From an uncultured Bacilli bacterium (GTDB lineage: Bacteria > Bacillota_I > Bacilli_A > RF39 > UBA660): DNA of 5,880 nt. The stretch is from NCBI GenBank assembly GCA_947628075.1, contig CANQYF010000051.1:1-5880 (forward strand), given 5' to 3'. Shown here piece by piece: positions 1 to 3,841 of the stretch. Below the pieces are notes generated by a model that was not told where the DNA came from, did not search any database, and was given only the letters and a program-made list of their open reading frames with translations. Every line of letters starts with the position of its first letter. Position 1 is the stretch's first letter. The position numbers were made by a program, and so were the translations under genes.

Positions 1-27
1 AAAGATATTATACATCATTGATATAAT

Positions 28-60
28 GGTATCATTTTAACTAATGATAAGGTATCATTT
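28..60. repeat. Direct repeat pair GGTATCATTT with overlapping inverted repeat
   Basis: The 10-mer GGTATCATTT occurs at 28-37 and again at 51-60. The second copy is also the right arm of a small inverted repeat: AATGATA (43-49), spacer AGG, TATCATT (53-59). The block sits about 35 bp upstream of the predicted leader promoter at 93-121. It could be a regulator binding site or the tail end of the transcription terminator of a gene lying left of the window. The sequence cannot separate these. The rest of 1-92 shows no convincing gene on either strand. Confidence 0.35.
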
Positions 61-92
61 CTAAAAAGGATTAACAACATAGATAAAATAAA

Positions 93-121
93 TTGACTTA
101 AATACATAAATATGTTAGTAT
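93..121 (+). promoter_or_regulatory. Predicted sigma-A promoter of the trpS leader
   Basis: The -35 box is TTGACT (93-98), followed by a 17-bp spacer and a -10 box TAGTAT (116-121). A TG pair at 113-114 gives an extended -10 (TGTTAGTAT). Transcription would start near 128, giving a 5' leader of roughly 290 nt before the trpS start codon. A 5-bp hairpin (ATCAG 129-133 with CTGAT 141-145) would lie at the very 5' end of the RNA. The -10 matches consensus at only four of six positions, but the extended motif and the position just ahead of a leader peptide and attenuator support it. Confidence 0.6.
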
Positions 122-176
122 TGTGTAAATCAGAGAAGAACTGATGAATATAATAAATAGAAAGGATGTTATTTAT

Positions 177-233
177 ATGAAAAATATAATCAATAATTCT
201 TGGCATCATATAGGTAACACTTATACTTATTGA
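177..233 (+). CDS. trpS leader peptide, 18 aa with one Trp codon
   Basis: The short reading frame encodes MKNIINNSWHHIGNTYTY and ends in tandem in-frame stops TGA TAA (231-236). AAAGGA at 161-166 is a good ribosome binding site 10 nt before the ATG. An in-frame ATG at 144 would lengthen the peptide by 11 residues but has a poorer binding site. The single Trp codon (TGG, 201-203) is codon 9. Segment A of the downstream attenuator starts at 218, so a ribosome with this codon in its A site would end just short of A. A ribosome at the stop codon would cover A completely. The inferred role is as a sensor of charged tRNA-Trp: the act of translation matters, not the peptide. The two His codons after Trp could contribute to pausing, but the downstream gene being trpS argues for Trp as the signal. 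No homologue was recognised by name. Confidence 0.62.
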   Translation: MKNIINNSWHHIGNTYTY

Positions 234-341
234 TAAAATTTTAATTATCAGGTATAAGTGATTTTTGCATTGCTTATACCTGTATGAAACAAATAAAAAA
301 CAAAGGAATACAGGTAAAACTATACTTGTATTCCTTTTTTT
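218..341 (+). promoter_or_regulatory. Ladder-type transcription attenuator of trpS
   Basis: Five segments pair in a chain of alternatives. A (218-226, CACTTATAC) pairs with B (252-260), nine perfect pairs, extended by TGATAA (231-236) with TTATCA (245-250). B (249-258, CAGGTATAAG) pairs with C (273-282, CTTATACCTG), ten perfect pairs. C (277-285, TACCTGTAT) pairs with D (308-316, ATACAGGTA), nine perfect pairs. D (302-316) pairs with E (323-337) as the terminator. Consecutive helices share bases and exclude each other. Inferred logic: a ribosome stalled at the leader Trp codon leaves A free, so A:B forms, C pairs with D, and transcription reads through. A ribosome finishing the leader masks A, so B:C forms, D:E forms, and transcription stops. 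The pairings are read directly from the sequence; the regulatory logic is inferred. A T-box antiterminator sequence and repeated GAG/UAG TRAP triplets are both absent. Confidence 0.72.
302..341 (+). terminator. Intrinsic terminator in the trpS leader (helix D:E)
   Basis: AAAGGAATACAGGTA (302-316) pairs with TATACTTGTATTCCTTT (323-337) through 15 consecutive pairs, one of them G-U, around a 6-nt loop. A run of seven T (335-341) overlaps the 3' arm. This is a strong rho-independent terminator lying 75 bp before the trpS start codon, so it must be bypassed for trpS expression from the upstream promoter. Its 5' arm is the D segment that can instead pair with C at 277-285. Confidence 0.85.
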
Positions 342-372
342 CTACTTAATATTAAACTTTAAAGGTAAAGCA

Positions 373-396
373 ATGCAGTTATTTAAAAAATATTAA
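373..396 (+). other. Possible 7-codon upstream ORF just before trpS
   Basis: ATG at 373 opens a 7-codon frame (MQLFKKY) ending in TAA at 394-396. AAAGG (361-365) is a plausible binding site 7 nt upstream. A ribosome terminating at 394-396 would overlap the trpS ribosome binding site at 404-408, so translation of this ORF could affect trpS initiation. The start region (368-377) is also perfectly complementary to 266-275 in the leader. Frames this short arise often by chance in AT-rich DNA, so this is only a candidate. Confidence 0.2.
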
Positions 397-415
397 GAGA
401 AAGAAGGAATAAAAA

Positions 416-1408
416 ATGAAAACAATGATTACAGGTGTTAGACCAACAGGTAGTATAACGCTTGCAAATTATATTGGAGGAATTAAAAAATTTATTGAAC
501 AGCAAGATAAATATAAATCATTAATATTTATTGCTGATATACATGGACTTACAACATATATTAATCCGAACGAAATAAGAAATAATATTTTAGATATAAC
601 AGCACTTTATTTAGCTTGTGGTATTGACTTATCACATACGATAATATTTCAACAAAGCGATGTTTTAGAACATTGTAATTTAGGCTTTTTAATGGCTTTT
701 CAGTGTGGTGTTGGTGAGCTTTCAAGAATGACACAATATAAATCTAAAAAAGCAGAATTATCTAAGAATAATAAAGATATGGGATTATTTATATATCCTA
801 CTCTAATGGCCGCTGATATTTTATTATACGATGCTTCAGTTGTTCCAGTCGGAGCAGATCAAAGACAACATATAGAAAAAACAAGAGATTTAGGAGAAAG
901 ATTTAATAAAGTTTATGGTAAAACCTTTGAACTTCCTGAATATCAAATTCCTAAAATTGGAGCTAAAATTATGAATTTGCAAAATCCAAGTATAAAGATG
1001 AGCAAGTCAGCTTCAAAAGATGATAAAGGAACAATATTCATATTAGATGACATTGAAATAACTAAAAAGAAAATAATGTCAGCCTGTACAGATAGTGAAG
1101 GAAAAGTTTATTTTGATGAAGAAAATAAACCAGGAATATCAAATCTTTTATCTATTGTAGCAGTTATAGATAATTTAAACATAGAAGATGTTTCCAAAAA
1201 ATATAAAGAATATACTTATAAAGATTTCAAAATCGAAGTTGCCACCAAAGTAACAGAATTTATTTTAAAAATACAGAATGAATTTTATAAATATAGAAAT
1301 AATGAAGAATATCTAAAAAAAATATTGAAAGAGGGCGCTGCTAAGGCTAGAATTCTTGCTAATAAAAAAATGGAAGAAGTAAAAAAAATAGTAGGCTTGA
1401 AGTTTTAA
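416..1408 (+). CDS. trpS: Tryptophanyl-tRNA synthetase
   Basis: This cytoplasmic class I aminoacyl-tRNA synthetase charges tRNA-Trp with tryptophan using ATP. The 330-residue length is normal for bacterial TrpRS. The N-terminal Rossmann fold begins with GVRPTGSITLANYIG (7-21), the HIGH-type signature; Bacillus and E. coli enzymes have TIGN where this one has TLAN (15-18). DIHGLTT (41-47) corresponds to DQHAIT and keeps His43, the residue replaced by Asn in known indolmycin-resistant enzymes. GELSRMTQYK (100-109), YPTLMAADILLYDA (127-140) and VGADQRQHIEKTRDL (145-159) are typical TrpRS blocks, and KMSKS lies at 194-198. The C-terminal helical domain (about 220-330) contains TDSEG and KPGISNLL. 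The protein contains no tryptophan, and Phe91 falls where the Bacillus enzyme has Trp92. AAGGA (404-408) lies 7 nt before the ATG. The gene appears monocistronic and is preceded by the leader-peptide attenuator. No clear terminator follows it. Confidence 0.96.
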   Translation: MKTMITGVRPTGSITLANYIGGIKKFIEQQDKYKSLIFIADIHGLTTYINPNEIRNNILDITALYLACGIDLSHTIIFQQSDVLEHCNLGFLMAFQCGVGELSRMTQYKSKKAELSKNNKDMGLFIYPTLMAADILLYDASVVPVGADQRQHIEKTRDLGERFNKVYGKTFELPEYQIPKIGAKIMNLQNPSIKMSKSASKDDKGTIFILDDIEITKKKIMSACTDSEGKVYFDEENKPGISNLLSIVAVIDNLNIEDVSKKYKEYTYKDFKIEVATKVTEFILKIQNEFYKYRNNEEYLKKILKEGAAKARILANKKMEEVKKIVGLKF

Positions 1409-1611
1409 TTATTTTTTCAAAATTAGTGCACTAATTCTATATAGCGGCAACAACAAGTCTGTCCGATACTTATTTCCTCTTAAAGATATATTTCAAAGTT
1501 ATATTAGCTGAGATGCTCAAAATTTTTTAATTTCAAATCGGTTTTTAAAGAAATTACTGAAAATATAAAAATATAAATTAAGCTTTGAAAAAAGCGTAAA
1601 TTATTTGTTAG
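1409..1611. other. Gene-free gap after trpS with a palindrome and GC-richer patch
   Basis: No credible coding region is visible between trpS and the convergent minus-strand gene. AATTAGTGCACTAATT (1421-1436) is a perfect 16-nt palindrome, directly followed by CTATATAG (1437-1444), a second palindrome. Neither has a T-tract on the plus strand, so neither looks like a standard trpS terminator. The stretch from about 1441 to 1485 is visibly less AT-rich than its surroundings. The remainder, to 1611, is very AT-rich and holds only a weak 5-bp hairpin (GCTTT, GAAA loop, AAAGC) near 1582-1595. Confidence 0.4.
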
Positions 1612-1679
1612 AAAAATAAAAAAGTCAAAACATTAAATTAAAGAAACATATATTTAATACGTTCTTTTCGTTTTGACTT
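1612..1679 (-). terminator. Terminator of the transglutaminase-like gene
   Basis: AAGTCAAAAC (1622-1631) and GTTTTGACTT (1670-1679) form ten perfect pairs. Read on the minus strand, the stem is followed by TTTTTT, one A and five more T (down to 1612). The hairpin starts about 35 nt past the stop codon of the gene at 1715-2605. The 38-nt loop is long but can fold on itself through ATTAAAT (1632-1638) with ATTTAAT (1652-1658). On the plus strand the stem is followed by AAAATATC, so it should act only on minus-strand transcripts. Confidence 0.65.
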
Positions 1680-1714
1680 AAAATATCTAAAATTTAAATT
1701 ACTTATTAAAAATT

Positions 1715-2605
1715 CTATTTAATTTTTCTAACTAATCTAAGTACATTTTTAGAAATTTTTTCATAATTTTTTTTATTTCCTTGATAAAAATCTTCATATT
1801 CTGAAGTATAATCTTTACATATTTCACTATATGTAACTGAGTTAATTATATCGCTAATTTTATTTGCTTTGTATTTTAAAAGTTCAAGACTATTTTTAGT
1901 ATTAATATCATTTACTTCTTTTTTTATAAAGTCTTTATGAATAAAGCCAAAAGAATCAAATTGTATAACATCGTTATCAACTTTTTCCCCAATAGCATGA
2001 AAACTAGAATCTAAAATATGTACCGTATTATTTTTATCTAAAACAATATTCATGGTATGATTAATTCTTGCAAAATTATTTTTTTTCAAAGGTTTATATT
2101 CAAGGTATAATATTAAATCACCATATTTTTTCACAATATTTTTATCTTCATCACCAAACAAATCAATTTCTTTAGAAGCATCTTCAATATAAGGTTGTAA
2201 TTCATAACCTGTTAATAATTTATTTTTAAAATTATATTGTATATTTAAACGTGGATGATATGTATAAATTTGAGAACTATCATAACCTAAATTTTGGTAA
2301 ATTAAATTTAAAAAATTAGCTTTATGACGACAAACAGCGGCGCCTAAAAATATTAAAATACCCACCTTATTAATAGCTATTAAATCTTCGCTTTCTAATT
2401 CGTTAAAAGATTTTTTCGTTTCGTCGTCAAAGTTCTTTTTAACAGATAAATATCCATTTCTATACATATAAATAAATGTTTCATATATTTTAACAGGATC
2501 ATTATCAATTCCAATTTTTTTAAATAAATCAGCTATATTATTAATAATCTCTTTGTAAATTTTATTATTTTCAATAATTATATCTAAAGTGTTTTTAAAT
2601 AGCAT
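1715..2605 (-). CDS. Transglutaminase-like (papain-fold) domain protein
   Basis: The 296-residue protein has no signal peptide and no membrane segment. Residues 1-75 are mainly charged helix. GAAVCRHKANFLNLIYQNLGY (88-108) resembles the Cys-containing helix of transglutaminase-like proteins, where Cys, then Arg-His, heads a helix ending in LGx. NHTMNIVLD (182-190) and HILDSS (196-201) match the following His and Asp strands, giving a putative Cys92-His183-Asp199 triad. These enzymes are cysteine hydrolases or amide-crosslinking enzymes; substrate and reaction cannot be assigned here. ATG at 2605 is chosen as start because AGGGAG (2615-2620) lies 9 nt upstream; the TTG at 2614 abuts that site. 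The stop is TAG. The gene has its own promoter (2640-2668) and terminator, so it is separate from the collagen-like operon upstream on the same strand. The C-terminus (about 265-296) is Lys- and Tyr-rich. The family call rests on the three motifs only. Confidence 0.6.
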   Translation of the reverse strand: MLFKNTLDIIIENNKIYKEIINNIADLFKKIGIDNDPVKIYETFIYMYRNGYLSVKKNFDDETKKSFNELESEDLIAINKVGILIFLGAAVCRHKANFLNLIYQNLGYDSSQIYTYHPRLNIQYNFKNKLLTGYELQPYIEDASKEIDLFGDEDKNIVKKYGDLILYLEYKPLKKNNFARINHTMNIVLDKNNTVHILDSSFHAIGEKVDNDVIQFDSFGFIHKDFIKKEVNDINTKNSLELLKYKANKISDIINSVTYSEICKDYTSEYEDFYQGNKKNYEKISKNVLRLVRKIK

Positions 2606-2639
2606 CAAACTCAACTCCCTAAAAATTTACAATTTTTAT

Positions 2640-2668
2640 ATTATAACGTATATCTAAATATTTGTAAA
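2640..2668 (-). promoter_or_regulatory. Sigma-A promoter of the transglutaminase-like gene
   Basis: On the minus strand, TTTACA (2668-2663) is followed by exactly 17 bp and TATAAT (2645-2640), a perfect -10. Transcription would start near 2633, about 28 nt before the ATG at 2605. It lies just downstream of the collagen-operon terminator, so the gene is transcribed independently. A housekeeping-type promoter suggests vegetative expression rather than sporulation-only expression. Confidence 0.75.
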
Positions 2669-2677
2669 TATCAAATT

Positions 2678-2705
2678 AAAAAAACAATAAGCAAATACTT
2701 ATTGT
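2678..2705 (-). terminator. Terminator of the collagen-like gene operon
   Basis: On the minus strand ACAATAAG (2705-2698), loop TATTTG and CTTATTGT (2691-2684) form eight perfect pairs, followed by a run of seven T ending at 2678. It starts 5 nt after the TGA stop of the last collagen-like gene and separates that operon from the next promoter at 2668. Confidence 0.8.
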
Positions 2706-2710
2706 CAAAT

Positions 2711-3841
2711 TCATTCTATTTCATCAAGTTTTTTAACACTTAATGTAGCCGTAATTCCAGTACCAAAGTTAATCATAACATTATCTATAGTTGTAGATAG
2801 GGCCATATCTAATACATCATCAGCTTTTAATTCTACAATAACACTACCATTAAAACTTACAAAATCGTTTGGAATAACCGATTTTGCTATTACTGTTGAA
2901 GGTATCATAATAGAATTTTCTCTAACCATCACAGTTATAATGGTATTACTATTTGCAGTAATATTTAAAGAATAATTAATTTCATAAACTCCATCTTGTT
3001 CTAATTTTATAGCGTTTTCATTTGTATTTACCACATTAATATTAGCCATTGATTCATTAAGAGGTATTTGTACCCAACGACCCGCTCCCATGGTATTAAT
3101 TATTGAAGTCATATTATTGTATTTTCCACCATATGCACTTATTAGGGCAGCTCCTGCTGGTCCCATAGGCCCAGTTGGTCCTACTTCTCCTTGCATTCCC
3201 TGCTCTCCTTGTTCACCTCGTGGGCCTTGCAATCCTTGTTCACCTTGTTCTCCTGGCACTCCTTGGGGACCTGGTATACCTTGAACTCCTTGCAAACCTT
3301 GAATACCCTGTTCACCCTTTGGTCCCATTGGACCTATATCTCCTTTAGGTCCGGTTGGTCCTATTTCGCCTTGTGGACCTCTAATATTACCAACATTAAC
3401 CCAGTTTCTACCATTGTTTGCCCAAACATAAAGATCACTACCTACTAAATAACTATCACCCAAATTTCCAGTTGGATGTTCTTGTAATAAATCATCTAAA
3501 CTATTATAAGATCCCATAATAGTAACGCTTGTCCCTGCTGGTCCTGTAGGTCCTGGTTCTCCAGGGTCACCTTTTGGTCCCGTTTCTCCAATTGGTCCCA
3601 TTAATCCTTGGATTCCTTGTACACCCTCCGGGCCAGTTGGACCTATAACACCAGGCAAACCCCGTTCACCTTGTGGACCTTGTACACCTTGCGGTCCAGT
3701 CGGGCCTATTTCACCTTGAGGACCTCTTGGACCTACTGATATATTAGATAAATCCAAAAATGGATAACAACAATTATTACACTTAAAGTTTTTTTGAGCC
3801 TTTTTGACTTTTTCTAAGGCTTTTTTATAATTATCATTCAT
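2711..3841 (-). CDS. Collagen-like protein with BclA-type C-terminal domain
   Basis: This 376-residue protein is the last gene of the collagen-like operon. Layout: a Lys-rich N-terminus with KKALEKVKK (6-14) and Cys21, Cys24 and Cys25; an uninterrupted Gly-X-Y block (37-103, 22 triplets rich in GPT, GPQ and GEx); a 51-residue non-collagen module (104-154) with HPTGNLGDSYLVG and LYVW; a second Gly-X-Y block (155-230, 25 triplets, many GEQ and GxQ); and a beta-rich C-terminus (231-376) beginning SAYGGKYNN with GVYEINYSLNI. That C-terminus looks like the C1q/TNF-like trimerising head of BclA exosporium proteins. There is no Sec signal peptide, LPXTG motif or membrane helix, which fits assembly onto a spore surface from the mother cell; a phage fibre is the alternative. 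ATG at 3841 is preferred because AGAAGG (3851-3856) lies 9 nt upstream; the ATG at 3850 directly abuts that site. The preceding gene ends 33 nt upstream with no terminator between. Confidence 0.85.
   Translation of the reverse strand: MNDNYKKALEKVKKAQKNFKCNNCCYPFLDLSNISVGPRGPQGEIGPTGPQGVQGPQGERGLPGVIGPTGPEGVQGIQGLMGPIGETGPKGDPGEPGPTGPAGTSVTIMGSYNSLDDLLQEHPTGNLGDSYLVGSDLYVWANNGRNWVNVGNIRGPQGEIGPTGPKGDIGPMGPKGEQGIQGLQGVQGIPGPQGVPGEQGEQGLQGPRGEQGEQGMQGEVGPTGPMGPAGAALISAYGGKYNNMTSIINTMGAGRWVQIPLNESMANINVVNTNENAIKLEQDGVYEINYSLNITANSNTIITVMVRENSIMIPSTVIAKSVIPNDFVSFNGSVIVELKADDVLDMALSTTIDNVMINFGTGITATLSVKKLDEIE

Noticed and set aside
15..209. Minus-strand frame of 64 codons across the trpS leader
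   Set aside because: It overlaps the promoter, leader peptide and attenuator on the other strand, has low-complexity AT-driven composition and no recognisable motif.
231..236. TGA read as Trp (Mycoplasma-type code), which would add a Trp codon to the leader
   Set aside because: Trp in the collagen-like proteins is TGG throughout, and the last collagen-like gene stops at TGA just before its terminator.
284..349. Plus-strand 21-codon frame from ATG at 284 running through the terminator hairpin
   Set aside because: It has no ribosome binding site, and its sequence is fully explained by helices C:D and D:E.
128..415. T-box riboswitch or TRAP-controlled leader for trpS
   Set aside because: No T-box antiterminator motif (AGGGTGGNACCGCG-like) and no regular run of GAG/TAG triplets are present.
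1509..1519. Hairpin TGAG-ATG-CTCA before an A/T-rich run as the trpS terminator
   Set aside because: The stem is only 4 bp with a 3-nt loop, and the T-run is separated from it by an A-run.
2606..2614. TTG at 2614 as start of the transglutaminase-like gene
   Set aside because: It directly abuts the AGGGAG ribosome binding site, while ATG at 2605 has 9-nt spacing.
3090..3448. Plus-strand Pro/Cys/Ser-rich frames opposite the collagen repeats
   Set aside because: They are the antisense of Gly-X-Y repeats, where GGN and CCN codons keep the complement open; they have no independent support.
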